Positions 36,388-44,739 of a stretch of 59,035 nucleotides of DNA are shown here, one piece after another. Source of the stretch: Parapedobacter tibetensis (lineage in GTDB: Bacteria; Bacteroidota; Bacteroidia; Sphingobacteriales; Sphingobacteriaceae). Position 1 is the stretch's first letter; the number at the start of each line of letters is the position of its first letter. The position numbers and the translations under genes are program-made. The notes under the pieces were generated by a model. That model was not told the DNA's origin. It saw only the letters and a list, made by a program, of their open reading frames with translations, and ran no database searches. The stretch is from positions 1-59,035 of the forward strand of contig NZ_JAMXBE010000020.1 of the NCBI RefSeq assembly GCF_024704835.1, read 5' to 3'.

Positions 36388-37339
36388 GATACCCTCTTGA
36401 TGCGCCGATTGAATAACCCGAAACCGTTGATAATAAACCTGTGCCTGCAACTTTCAAAGTGCCTTCACTGATGGCCTTTGAGAAATTCTTGGCCTCTTCC
36501 GGATCGATGGTAGGGAAGTCTCGTCCGAAAATATCTTTCCATATCAAGATTGCTTCGGACTCTTTAGTTTCTGAGCATTTTCCAGCGGCTTCTTCCAACT
36601 TTTTTACGACCCTGTTAACCTTTTCAATGGCTTTCTCGTATTGGCTATATGATTTGAATGTTGAAGATATCAAATACGATCCGGCATGCTTAAACCACAG
36701 CTCAATTCCTTCCTGGAAATTTTTAAAATCATAGATGGAAAAGATAGTAATGGCCACCTCTTCAATATGGTAAGACAGGATTAGTTTATCCAAATCTCGA
36801 TTCCAATATTTCACGGCCTTGATAACCGGCTTGACTTTATAATACCGTTCTTTATGAATGATATCCAAATCCGTTTGCAATTTTTCAGGATAGCTATACG
36901 TCCAGCCACTAAGGTCATGGTTTGGGATTTGGTACCCACCTCCATATACTTGAAAACAAGGTAGGATATCGAAATGCTTATCCGATAATTTTACGGTAAC
37001 GCAGGGTCTATCCTGTTTCACCTTTCCCTTGTAATCGGGAACATCGTCCAGGTAAGCTTTAATGGTCGTCAACACAGTTTGGGGATTCGGTAATCGGCCA
37101 AAATCATCCTGCCATTTCTCTGTATCCAGTATTGCAAAAACATCAATGTCATTCAAAGGCCTTATAATCGTATCCCGCTCATAAGAACCGTTTGTGAACG
37201 TACGCCTCACATACAGTCCATTGTCCTTGTTCTTAAGGTAATAGTTTATGTTGTCCAAAGAAACTCTGATGCTGCTTTCCTGCCTGTCGGTTACCGAAAT
37301 GTTGTCGATAAATCGATTAATAGCTTGTAATAGTGTCAT
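36365..37339 (-). CDS. CD-NTase (CBASS cyclic oligonucleotide synthase)
   Basis: 324 residues with the SMODS-type nucleotidyltransferase core: NGSYERDTIIR with Gly51-Ser52, metal-binding Asp64 and Asp66 in LNDIDVF, and third Asp124 in HFDILP. The helical C-terminal part is typical of the family. The very C-terminus is glycine-rich (GYHGGLSKE) but ends in Glu rather than the Gly or Ala expected at a Cap2 conjugation site. It is first in the CBASS operon and overlaps the E2-like gene. Confidence 0.87.
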   Translation of the reverse strand: MTLLQAINRFIDNISVTDRQESSIRVSLDNINYYLKNKDNGLYVRRTFTNGSYERDTIIRPLNDIDVFAILDTEKWQDDFGRLPNPQTVLTTIKAYLDDVPDYKGKVKQDRPCVTVKLSDKHFDILPCFQVYGGGYQIPNHDLSGWTYSYPEKLQTDLDIIHKERYYKVKPVIKAVKYWNRDLDKLILSYHIEEVAITIFSIYDFKNFQEGIELWFKHAGSYLISSTFKSYSQYEKAIEKVNRVVKKLEEAAGKCSETKESEAILIWKDIFGRDFPTIDPEEAKNFSKAISEGTLKVAGTGLLSTVSGYSIGASRGYHGGLSKE

Positions 37340-37452
37340 ACTCTTGTGTTTTAAATTTAATTCCTATATTGTTCCGGGATTTTTTTTGCGTCCCGTAAAT
37401 AGTACCAAAACCGTTACCAACGTTTTTAGGTATGTCATTATGACGGCCTTTT
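37340..37452. promoter_or_regulatory. Divergent control region between CBASS and the sigma/peptidase cassette
   Basis: 113 nt. It contains CGGGA/TCCCG arms around a T-rich loop (about 37375-37395) and an imperfect inverted repeat AAAACCGTT-acc-AACGTTTT at 37407-37426, placed almost midway between the two starts. A regulator bound here could act on both operons. No clear TAnnTTTG box faces the CBASS side. Confidence 0.45.
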
Positions 37453-38121
37453 ATGGACTGGAAGGAATTAGAAAGTGAGACCACGGAGACACTGATTCAG
37501 TACATCCAATGGAGAAATGACCCGCAGTTGAAAGATGCGGCCGATGCTGCTTTCAATGCTTTCTGCTTCCGTTTCCAGAAAGATGTGTTTCATAAGTGTT
37601 TGGTTATTTGCCGTAACAGGGGATACGATCAGGAGGTCGCTTACGATTTGGCCCAACGTACGTTTGAAAGGTTTATTAAATATCCGAACTTTGATTTTAG
37701 TAAATCCAAGGTAAAGGATTTCGACAATGGTGTTAGATTTTATCTCTATCGCTTCGCAGCTAATCTGCTCAATGACATGTATAATGAGCAGAATAACCCA
37801 AATCCGAGTCCTTATACCGGGGAAGAGGATTTGGTCTACGAATTTCCTGAGATTCCCGATTCTCATTTTAAATCAGAGCAATTAAGGACTCTAAAAGAAA
37901 AACGGGAGCTCATCTTAAAGACTTTAGATAGATTAGGGCCGAAGCACAAAATTATTTATTTGACTTATCAGCAATATGCAGTGAACGGGTTCAAATTGCC
38001 ACGACAATTGACAGAGAAACTCAGAACACGATTAGAGCTCACGCAGGCAACAATTCAATTTTATAAAAAAGAGGCGTTCGATAAGATCGCAGAATATTTG
38101 GAGATTTATGGCTCAAAGTAA
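37453..38121 (+). CDS. Sigma-70 family (ECF-like) sigma factor
   Basis: 222 residues. Region 2 (about 28-100) includes DVFHKCLVICRNRGYDQEVA, YDLAQRTFERFIKYPNF and YRFAANLLNDM. Region 4 (about 150-215) has LGPKHKIIYLTYQQYAVNGF, followed by an HTH-like TQATIQFYKKEAFDKI. It is transcribed away from the CBASS operon from a shared 113-nt spacer and overlaps the next gene by 14 bp. Its target promoters are unknown; the CBASS promoter is the nearest candidate. Confidence 0.75.
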   Translation: MDWKELESETTETLIQYIQWRNDPQLKDAADAAFNAFCFRFQKDVFHKCLVICRNRGYDQEVAYDLAQRTFERFIKYPNFDFSKSKVKDFDNGVRFYLYRFAANLLNDMYNEQNNPNPSPYTGEEDLVYEFPEIPDSHFKSEQLRTLKEKRELILKTLDRLGPKHKIIYLTYQQYAVNGFKLPRQLTEKLRTRLELTQATIQFYKKEAFDKIAEYLEIYGSK

Positions 38122-38464
38122 AATCCATATCACACCGGACAATATGTCTGAATGGCTTGCGTCCACAGGCTTCCTGTTTCCGAGGAATGAATTGGAGTTG
38201 GCGAGATTTGATAGGCTGTACCCTGTTGAAGAAGAAGGCATTGGTGGTTTTCAAGTGGATTGCCAAGCTATTCTTGATGGTACGGCAAAAACCTCTAAAC
38301 GTATTACCTTAGCACGTGAAGCCAAGGAAGGAGACATTATACCTCTCCGAATGGTGGCAAGGAAAGGCGGTAATTTACCCAAACATATCCTTGACAAAAT
38401 CAAGAAAAATCAGGATGGCCGAAGCAAGGATAATCCCGGATCACCGGAAGAAGGAACTGAATAG
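38108..38464 (+). CDS. 118-aa partner of the sigma factor and ImmA/IrrE peptidase
   Basis: No family recognised. The N-terminal part (MSEWLASTGFLFPRNELELARF) is helical, the centre is compact, and the C-terminal 35 residues are polar and probably disordered (NQDGRSKDNPGSPEEG). It overlaps the sigma gene by 14 bp and the peptidase gene by 50 bp, so the three are produced together. By analogy with ImmR/ImmA and CapH/CapP pairs it could be the protein cleaved by the peptidase, perhaps an anti-sigma factor. That is inference. Confidence 0.6.
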   Translation: MAQSKIHITPDNMSEWLASTGFLFPRNELELARFDRLYPVEEEGIGGFQVDCQAILDGTAKTSKRITLAREAKEGDIIPLRMVARKGGNLPKHILDKIKKNQDGRSKDNPGSPEEGTE

Positions 38465-39239
38465 GATTGCAGATTTCGTATCGTCCATGTTTTCCGACAA
38501 GAATGTGACTCTTTTGGAGGAGATTGTCCGGTTTGAGAATCTGAACCTATACGTGGATCATTATGAGAATTATTTTGACGGGATGCTTGTTTATGATGAC
38601 AACGAGTTTCATATCCACATCAATCAAGACAGAGGCAATGATTTGCATACAAATCGCGGTCGTTTTAGCTTAAGTCATGAATTGGCACATTATTATATAA
38701 ATGAACATAGGATAGGTTTGCAGTCCGGGCTTCTTGAACCTCACGCTTCGTTTACCGACGGCGGCAATAATGACCCCATCGAGTTGGAAGCAGACTATTT
38801 TGCGGGATGCTTATTGATGCCTTTTAAAAAGCTTTATTATTTTGATACGGTGAAGAAATTTTCTTTGGAAAAAATCAAAGCCATATCCGAAAGTTTTAAG
38901 GTAAGCCTGCTCGCTGCGGTTATCCGGTATTGCCAAACCTGCACACAAGAGTTAATGTTTGTCGTTTCAAGAAATAACACAGTGGAATGGTACGATAGAA
39001 ACGACCATTTTCCAAAATGGCCCTTTAGATTTAAGGTCAAGGGATCTTTGCCCCCAACAACAGTTGCTGGTGAATTCTTTACAAAAACTGATGCGAAGTT
39101 TACCACCGTTGAGGAAATCGAGCCGAACGATTGGTTTTATCCATTTCCAAATGACCATAGAGCTAATCGAAAAATGAATGAACAATGTTTTTATTCTGAC
39201 GGGTTTGGTTATGTGATAAGTCTTTTGTGGTTTCGGTGA
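38415..39239 (+). CDS. ImmA/IrrE-type zinc metallopeptidase
   Basis: 274 residues from the start MAEARIIPDH at 38415; 38316 is the first ATG in frame but lies deep in the upstream gene. The zinc motif SHELAHYYINEH has HELAH at 88-92, and ELEADYFAGCLLMP (123-136) supplies the third ligand. The C-terminal half (150-274) has no recognised domain and may be sensory. Family members switch on defence or mobile elements by cleaving a repressor (ImmR, CapH). Here the same strand encodes a sigma factor and a small protein. Confidence 0.82.
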   Translation: MAEARIIPDHRKKELNRIADFVSSMFSDKNVTLLEEIVRFENLNLYVDHYENYFDGMLVYDDNEFHIHINQDRGNDLHTNRGRFSLSHELAHYYINEHRIGLQSGLLEPHASFTDGGNNDPIELEADYFAGCLLMPFKKLYYFDTVKKFSLEKIKAISESFKVSLLAAVIRYCQTCTQELMFVVSRNNTVEWYDRNDHFPKWPFRFKVKGSLPPTTVAGEFFTKTDAKFTTVEEIEPNDWFYPFPNDHRANRKMNEQCFYSDGFGYVISLLWFR

Positions 39240-39314
39240 TGAAAAGTAACTTATAATATCGACATCTGGTAGTGTAACACTAATTGTGTCATCCGGATTG
39301 AGAAAAGGAATACT

Positions 39315-40007
39315 TCATGCATTTTGATTTGCTTTAACCCCTTTAATTACGTATTTAATTAAATCCCTTAAAAACAAAAATATACCATATAGCAATCCCC
39401 AAATTGCCAAAACTGTACATAACTTTCCAAAATTTTCATGCCAGTGATAACGAAAATTGTATAATACTCCATATACAACAAATAACAAAGGAACTATCTG
39501 AATAACCAAAATCGGAATACCTGTGAGTATGAATTTTACTAACGCTGACATACATCCTTTGTCAGTACCCTTAATTTCCATTAATTCGTATAATGGCTTA
39601 TAAGGAATAATTAAGCCCGTTACTTGATCTAATCCCGCTGCGTTCGAAGCTGGACCACCAAACTCTATATGATTGAGTTTTGCAAAGACTTTCCGATATG
39701 TTATTTCCAATTCATTACGAAAAAACATCTGCTTTATGTAAAACGCAAACAATACGGAGATAAAAGCCGGAACTGCTTGACCCACTACTTTCAAATCCTT
39801 GATACTGATGCCCAATAGACTTATCGACGTCTCTTCATTTGACGATAGGAGTAAGAAATGTATCAATACCAACCCAAACATCCATTTGTGATACAAATTA
39901 AGTCGGTTGGCTGTATTATTTAATGACTCGAATATTCTGTTTTCGAATCCTTTAAGGCTTTCATTTTCCCTGCCGTTAATAAACTGTTCAACAATCGGAT
40001 TGATCAT
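39315..40007 (-). CDS. Four-span membrane protein, unknown
   Basis: 230 residues with transmembrane segments near 42-56, 76-94, 158-182 and 193-212. The cytosolic middle (95-155) includes NELEITYRKVFAKLNHIEF. No family recognised. It lies 64 nt downstream of the RES gene and could be the last gene of the sce7726-sce7725-RES operon, or independent. It converges with the ImmA/IrrE gene. Confidence 0.55.
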   Translation of the reverse strand: MINPIVEQFINGRENESLKGFENRIFESLNNTANRLNLYHKWMFGLVLIHFLLLSSNEETSISLLGISIKDLKVVGQAVPAFISVLFAFYIKQMFFRNELEITYRKVFAKLNHIEFGGPASNAAGLDQVTGLIIPYKPLYELMEIKGTDKGCMSALVKFILTGIPILVIQIVPLLFVVYGVLYNFRYHWHENFGKLCTVLAIWGLLYGIFLFLRDLIKYVIKGVKANQNA

Positions 40008-40071
40008 AAAATTTTAAATTTATTAAAAAAATGATGTCTTGAAATTTTGTCTAAATAACTCGAAAATTAGA

Positions 40072-41142
40072 TTATACCCATTTGTATTTAAGCCCTTGAA
40101 CCTGATAAAATTTCGCATTTACACACTCCAGCTTGTCATCATTAAATATGGCTAAATTATATCCACTCGCATTCATGGCGCTACGGTATTCAATAGCATC
40201 AAATCCTTTAGATTTGATATACTCGCATAGAAACTGTGTTGGCAAGTAATCCAAATGGACATCTTGCTTACGTACCGGCTTGGAGAGTTCATCTTCCAGT
40301 TTGATCAGATATGGCCTGATCTCGATAAATTCGTCAATGGTAAAACCCATATCTTGAACCTCGAATGGACCGTAATCGGCGATATTCTTTAGCGATATAA
40401 CCTGCAACGGCTTATATACGACAAATTGGCCAATAGAGATACTCTCATGAAGTGCGATACGGGTTTCATACAGTGTGGTTTGCTCGCTATCAGATACATA
40501 AAGGTAAGGAATACCAACAGGATTTGCTCGGCCTGGCGTAGTCGTTTCGACTGGGGGCTTACTTAATTGGATACATTCCAACGGCTTGTCGCTAATTCGA
40601 GCACGATAAAATACATGTCCTGCGGGATAGGTCTTGGCAAATCTTAAAAGCGTAGATTCCAACACATCCAAATCTAGTGCATCGGAAAGAAAGAAACGAT
40701 TTTTATGCTTTATCCCTTTGGCAAAGGAATCCCATTGCAATTCGAGGTCATTGGAGTAGGGTTTATCCTTATCAACAAAAGCCGAAAACTCAACAGGCGA
40801 TTCAAAGAGTTCTTTTGTGGCAAGCCAATACTCTTGACCAATATGACGGACAAGCTGCTTGATATCCTTTTTCTTCAGCTTAGCGATATTGAATAGTCTT
40901 GGCCAATACGTTGCAATATGCTCATGAATTAAAATGGGAGCATCCTTTTTCAACGAGTTGACTGCTGTAGGATGGTTGATGTATAAATTAAATAGTGACT
41001 CAAAACTTTCAGCCAATTCACCACAGTCAATAACGACGCCACCGGTTGATTCGCAAAAATCACAGTTCCCAACCGTTGACGACATGGCCTGAATCCTACT
41101 TTTAAATCCTTGATCGGAAAAGCAGTTTACACAACAATTCAT
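40072..41142 (-). CDS. RES-domain protein with zinc-ribbon and HEPN-like N-terminus
   Basis: 356 residues. The N-terminus has two Cys pairs (CVNC, CDFC) of a zinc ribbon, then a helical region of the HEPN/RES-NTD1 type (about 45-160). The RES domain spans about 180-340, with the conserved Arg in VFYRARI, the Glu region SEQTTLYETRIA and a C-terminal DAIEYRSAM. Characterised RES toxins degrade NAD+ by phosphorolysis. It follows sce7725 by 8 nt, so the three genes are one operon and the RES domain is its probable effector. Confidence 0.8.
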   Translation of the reverse strand: MNCCVNCFSDQGFKSRIQAMSSTVGNCDFCESTGGVVIDCGELAESFESLFNLYINHPTAVNSLKKDAPILIHEHIATYWPRLFNIAKLKKKDIKQLVRHIGQEYWLATKELFESPVEFSAFVDKDKPYSNDLELQWDSFAKGIKHKNRFFLSDALDLDVLESTLLRFAKTYPAGHVFYRARISDKPLECIQLSKPPVETTTPGRANPVGIPYLYVSDSEQTTLYETRIALHESISIGQFVVYKPLQVISLKNIADYGPFEVQDMGFTIDEFIEIRPYLIKLEDELSKPVRKQDVHLDYLPTQFLCEYIKSKGFDAIEYRSAMNASGYNLAIFNDDKLECVNAKFYQVQGLKYKWV

Positions 41143-41150
41143 TGGCCGGT

Positions 41151-42086
41151 TTAGATTAAGGATTGCACTAACTCGATATGATGCATGATGGATAACTTCT
41201 TGATCACACCTAGTCCGGGGAATGCTTGCCGGTCATAATAATCTTGGAATTGCCTAACAGCTACACTATCAATGTGAGCAGCGTCCACGAAAACAATCAA
41301 CTTAGTCAACGCTTCATAAAACTTGCCTGCCGGATCATTATAATCATCGTTGGTATCAGACACGAAATGGTGGATACGGATATCGTCACCTCCCTCATCT
41401 TTGTAGGTTAAATGTATGGCAACTGCACGGGGGAGCATGCCGCCATCTACGAAATCTTCTCCAATGGTAAGATAATCACCAAAAGCAACATACCCTTCTT
41501 CACGATAATACAGGTAATCGCTCGAAAAAATCTCATCATCAGGATCCAAATAATCTGCATTTTTTTGTCGCTTAGTAAATGGATCATTCAAGAATGCCAG
41601 TGGTAGTGGCCGATATTTACGCTGTAGGGCAAACAGTTGGTTAATCTGTATCATATTATACAAACAATTTGTTGTCTTCGCCAATACACTCAACTCATCG
41701 GTGGCGCCAATCTGGTTGAGATGGATAAGGGAATACCCAGTTTGGTCATAGCCTTGCTCACTAATTGTATTTGCGACAAGCAACTGATCTTTATTAGTAT
41801 TTACTAAAAAAGTGGGGATAACGTTCGTCGCACCAGCCGCCGTCAAATGTTCAATTAATGAAATAACTTCATTGGATCGAGCTACAAGATCGCCATATTG
41901 CGGATTAACAATGAGTTGTACACGTATTCCTTTTTTTGCTAGGGCGGATATTGCCGTTTCGACACCTTTGGTATTCCGTTTTAAAGGTTCTATAATTGGT
42001 ATGACTTTATCCGGATTAAGAATACCCGACAACTCACGCAAAGCGATAAGTTCAAATTGCTTGCCCCGTAGGTAAGGAAAATACAT
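41151..42086 (-). CDS. sce7725 family protein (beta-protein-like)
   Basis: 311 residues beginning MYFPYLRGKQFELIALRELS, the hallmark opening of the sce7725/beta protein family. That family is annotated next to sce7726 proteins in many genomes. The fold may be TIM-barrel-like (repeated VIPIIEPL, VIPTFLVN blocks), but no activity is known. It lies 11 nt after sce7726 and 8 nt before RES. Confidence 0.75.
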   Translation of the reverse strand: MYFPYLRGKQFELIALRELSGILNPDKVIPIIEPLKRNTKGVETAISALAKKGIRVQLIVNPQYGDLVARSNEVISLIEHLTAAGATNVIPTFLVNTNKDQLLVANTISEQGYDQTGYSLIHLNQIGATDELSVLAKTTNCLYNMIQINQLFALQRKYRPLPLAFLNDPFTKRQKNADYLDPDDEIFSSDYLYYREEGYVAFGDYLTIGEDFVDGGMLPRAVAIHLTYKDEGGDDIRIHHFVSDTNDDYNDPAGKFYEALTKLIVFVDAAHIDSVAVRQFQDYYDRQAFPGLGVIKKLSIMHHIELVQSLI

Positions 42087-42097
42087 AGGCTGAAGGT

Positions 42098-42982
42098 TTA
42101 AATGTTAGTTTTCAATATCTTCTGTAGGCTAAGATAATGATTTTCATTTAAACCAAGGGTATAAAAAGAGAATTTCAGGTAGTGTGGAAGATCGTATTCG
42201 TCGATAACGCGATTGGTTTCCCCGCAAATACGGCACTTGATGATGAAATGGTAATGATGCTGCACTTCTTCTACAGGAAAATCGGCCAAAATGGCTAAGC
42301 AGGTTTTGAAAAGATGCACTGGGGTGACATCCGGTACAAACCCTACCAGACTTCTTACTAGCTCTAAATATTCGGCCTTACGCAAGGATCTCATCATCGT
42401 GCCGGCATCAAGCAAGCTATTGTCTACCGCGGCTTCACGGCTTTCCAACACCTCCCCACCATCTGTAAACAGGATTAAGCCTACTTTTTCTTCAACCACG
42501 CTACGATACTTTGCTTCTAGCCTTTCATGTACGAAAAGATATACTTGCGAGAAGGCTTTATAATAATCGGCAAGCTGGGTGTTGAGCCGATCGGGAGTGT
42601 CTAACTCAGTCTTGATTTCGAACACCTTGTTTGTCCCATTTACCAGCACGGCATCAGCTACGGATTTACTAATACGAAATTCATTGAGCAGAATTGTATC
42701 GTCTAGTGAATACTTTCGAAGGATATATTGATTTAACAGAGCTGACTTGTATAAGTATTCGTGGCGATATTCCCGGAGCAGGCTTTGGTATGCCGTTGCA
42801 AGCAATTGACTTATGGTTTCCGGCCGGTCTACTTCCATCTGCTCCCAAGAAAGATACCGTTTCATGCGCTTGATATAGCCGGGCCGTTTTGAACCAGTCA
42901 TCAGGTACTTGAACCCAGCATTGGACATCAATTGTGCCAATGAACGGGCATCGACTTTAGGGGCCGTAGCTACAGGGGTCAT
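42098..42982 (-). CDS. sce7726 family protein, PD-(D/E)xK nuclease-like
   Basis: 294 residues. The central part contains NEFRISKSVADAVLVNG followed by KVFEIKTELD, giving the Asp...Glu-x-Lys arrangement of PD-(D/E)xK nucleases, then LADYYKAFSQVYLFV. The C-terminus has a Cys pair (CRICGETN) that may bind zinc. The pairing with sce7725 is a known but unexplained gene association. First gene of the operon. Confidence 0.75.
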   Translation of the reverse strand: MTPVATAPKVDARSLAQLMSNAGFKYLMTGSKRPGYIKRMKRYLSWEQMEVDRPETISQLLATAYQSLLREYRHEYLYKSALLNQYILRKYSLDDTILLNEFRISKSVADAVLVNGTNKVFEIKTELDTPDRLNTQLADYYKAFSQVYLFVHERLEAKYRSVVEEKVGLILFTDGGEVLESREAAVDNSLLDAGTMMRSLRKAEYLELVRSLVGFVPDVTPVHLFKTCLAILADFPVEEVQHHYHFIIKCRICGETNRVIDEYDLPHYLKFSFYTLGLNENHYLSLQKILKTNI

Positions 42983-43008
42983 GAAGCAAAGGTAGGAAAG
43001 ATAATGAA

Positions 43009-43281
43009 TTATCTAGAATATCTTCGATACTCCTTTTTTAGTTTCACCCCGCGGTAGTGCGTTATTGGTGTTGGCTCTCCGGGAGCAACTATCGATGCCG
43101 CAATAGCGACCTCTTCAAAATGCTCATACGGATAATCCCCATCGTCAAGCGGCACTTCATTGTCATCGAAATATTCCATTTGGCGTTCAAACACCGAAGT
43201 GTCAATAACCGGAATCACTTCATAAGCCATTTGGCTACCGCTTTGAGTCGTTCTGAGCCGCATAATTCGTTGTGTCATCAT
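43009..43281 (-). CDS. Small acidic hypothetical protein
   Basis: 90 residues from ATG 43281 (43296 and 43278 are also possible). Acidic centre (EYFDDNEVPLDDGDYPYEHFEE) and basic C-terminus (RGVKLKKEYRRYSR). No recognised family. It lies 26 nt upstream of sce7726 on the same strand, and 35 nt after the proline-rich small ORF. Confidence 0.5.
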   Translation of the reverse strand: MMTQRIMRLRTTQSGSQMAYEVIPVIDTSVFERQMEYFDDNEVPLDDGDYPYEHFEEVAIAASIVAPGEPTPITHYRGVKLKKEYRRYSR

Positions 43282-43316
43282 AGCTAAAATTTTCAAATTA
43301 TAAAAATGGAAAGCTT

Positions 43317-43442
43317 TTATTTCCCCTTCGGTGACTTAGGGGGTGGCGGATTCCTTGAAGTAGGTAGTTGTCCCCCTTTTACTTCTCCTCTAGTTGTACT
43401 TACGGTCGGTTTTGGCGTCGACGCCGGCTTTTGTTTTGACAT
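43317..43442 (-). CDS. 41-aa Pro/Lys-rich small protein
   Basis: A short ORF between the two-span membrane protein (stop 43446) and the acidic protein. It encodes MSKQKPASTPKPTVSTTRGE..., ending in NPPPPKSPKGK. Composition is very basic and proline-rich, probably disordered. ATG placement 3 nt after the preceding stop is the main reason to believe it. Confidence 0.45.
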   Translation of the reverse strand: MSKQKPASTPKPTVSTTRGEVKGGQLPTSRNPPPPKSPKGK

Positions 43443-43445
43443 AGT

Positions 43446-43952
43446 CTATGAATTTTGAGTATAATAATGATTTTCAATATAAATCAAAGCCTTTTTGTCC
43501 GCCTTCTTCTGCCTCCTTTTACCTATGTTAATGCGGAGGTTATTATCGAGCGTTTCAATGTCGATATTACAATCTCGAATCTCGAAATATCGTTCAAACG
43601 CAATGTCTGGATCCAGAGCTTTGATCTTTAATTCACACCACAATTTATCTAGCTTTTCGAACTTATCGGCATACTTTAGACGATATTCGCTAATTGATTT
43701 AATTGTCTTCTCATCGGTGGACAGTAGTGGAACCAGCTTTTCCCCCACTTGAATTAATGTTAAAAGTCCGCAAGCTATTAAAGGCCCGGTTTCGTCCAAA
43801 AAATAAGAAGCACCGCCTAGGAACGTCCCAATTGTAAGTAATATCCGATATCGAGTGTTCCAATCCTTCACACGAGCAAGATGTGCTGTAACGTATTCAT
43901 CACACTTTTTGCAGTCGAGCAATTCATTCCATATCCGCTGTTCTATTGTCAT
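43446..43952 (-). CDS. Two-span membrane protein (SLATT-like)
   Basis: 168 residues from MTIEQRIWNELL at 43952. Two adjacent transmembrane segments (about 37-54 and 57-76) are flanked by a helical N-terminus and a long helical cytosolic C-terminus ending KRRQKKADKKALIYIENHYY. This topology is that of SLATT-type proteins, two-TM effectors linked to nucleotide-signalling systems. The match is by topology, not by a clear motif. Next to small unknown genes on the same strand. Confidence 0.55.
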   Translation of the reverse strand: MTIEQRIWNELLDCKKCDEYVTAHLARVKDWNTRYRILLTIGTFLGGASYFLDETGPLIACGLLTLIQVGEKLVPLLSTDEKTIKSISEYRLKYADKFEKLDKLWCELKIKALDPDIAFERYFEIRDCNIDIETLDNNLRINIGKRRQKKADKKALIYIENHYYTQNS

Positions 43953-44013
43953 CCTACTGTTTCTAATACCCCAACTACATAAATGCATACTTGATGATCA
44001 AGATCATCACAAA

Positions 44014-44739
44014 CTATAACAAATCCCAATTTTCTCTAATCTCCAGAATATTTTTATCAACATCTGTCTCGATACCTGACATGCTAGCGGCCGTGAAAAT
44101 TCTCGAATCAAATACGTCTACAATAAAACAACTCTTCGGGTTTAGTTTGACACCTTTCTTACTGAAAAATTCTTGCAAAACAAACAGCATAGTATCTGCC
44201 TCAACCTTGGACATCTTTTTTGCCGTAAAATTGAATTTTAAAAACCCTACTTGTGTCGCTCCGACATCATCATATATTAACATATCGGCCATCGCCCCAA
44301 TTCGAACTCCATTCTTTGTTATGGAATCTCTTCTGTGGGTTAAATTACTATTTACAGTGTATTTGTCCAGAACCGGAGTTAAAAGTGATGACATCGTACA
44401 TATAGCATTTAACCCATTAGCGGAATAAATTCGATTTTTGTAGCCATCCTTATTTTCTGGATATTCCTTTGCTTCATTTCGATAAACTTGCGCTTGCTTT
44501 TTGAATTCCTCAAAATACAAATCACTGTCTTCAAAATTGGCTGCAAATGTATCGCAAACAAGCTTTCTTGCCATTTCATAAAACTTAGGAATATAATCGC
44601 CAGGGTATTTACATCCACGCAAAATACTGCTCTTTCTCCTCTCTGAGGCAACCATATACTGCGAAAACCGCTTAAGAGAGAGCCGTGGCTCTGCCACAAC
44701 TTTTATAATCTTTAACTCAACTTTTTCTTCGACCATCAT
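44014..44739 (-). CDS. Hypothetical protein, possibly nuclease-like core
   Basis: 241 residues. The centre RIGAMADMLIYDDVGATQVGFLKFNF has an Asp followed by a strand and Lys, weakly like a PD-(D/E)xK core without the Glu. The rest is helical. No family recognised. It is first in a run of minus-strand genes reaching down to 39315 and starts after a 457-nt empty stretch. Confidence 0.5.
   Translation of the reverse strand: MMVEEKVELKIIKVVAEPRLSLKRFSQYMVASERRKSSILRGCKYPGDYIPKFYEMARKLVCDTFAANFEDSDLYFEEFKKQAQVYRNEAKEYPENKDGYKNRIYSANGLNAICTMSSLLTPVLDKYTVNSNLTHRRDSITKNGVRIGAMADMLIYDDVGATQVGFLKFNFTAKKMSKVEADTMLFVLQEFFSKKGVKLNPKSCFIVDVFDSRIFTAASMSGIETDVDKNILEIRENWDLL

Noticed and set aside
38415-39239. 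Direct call as CapP of a CapH/CapP pair
   Set aside because: No CapH-like HTH protein is adjacent; the neighbours are a sigma factor and an unrecognised 118-aa protein.
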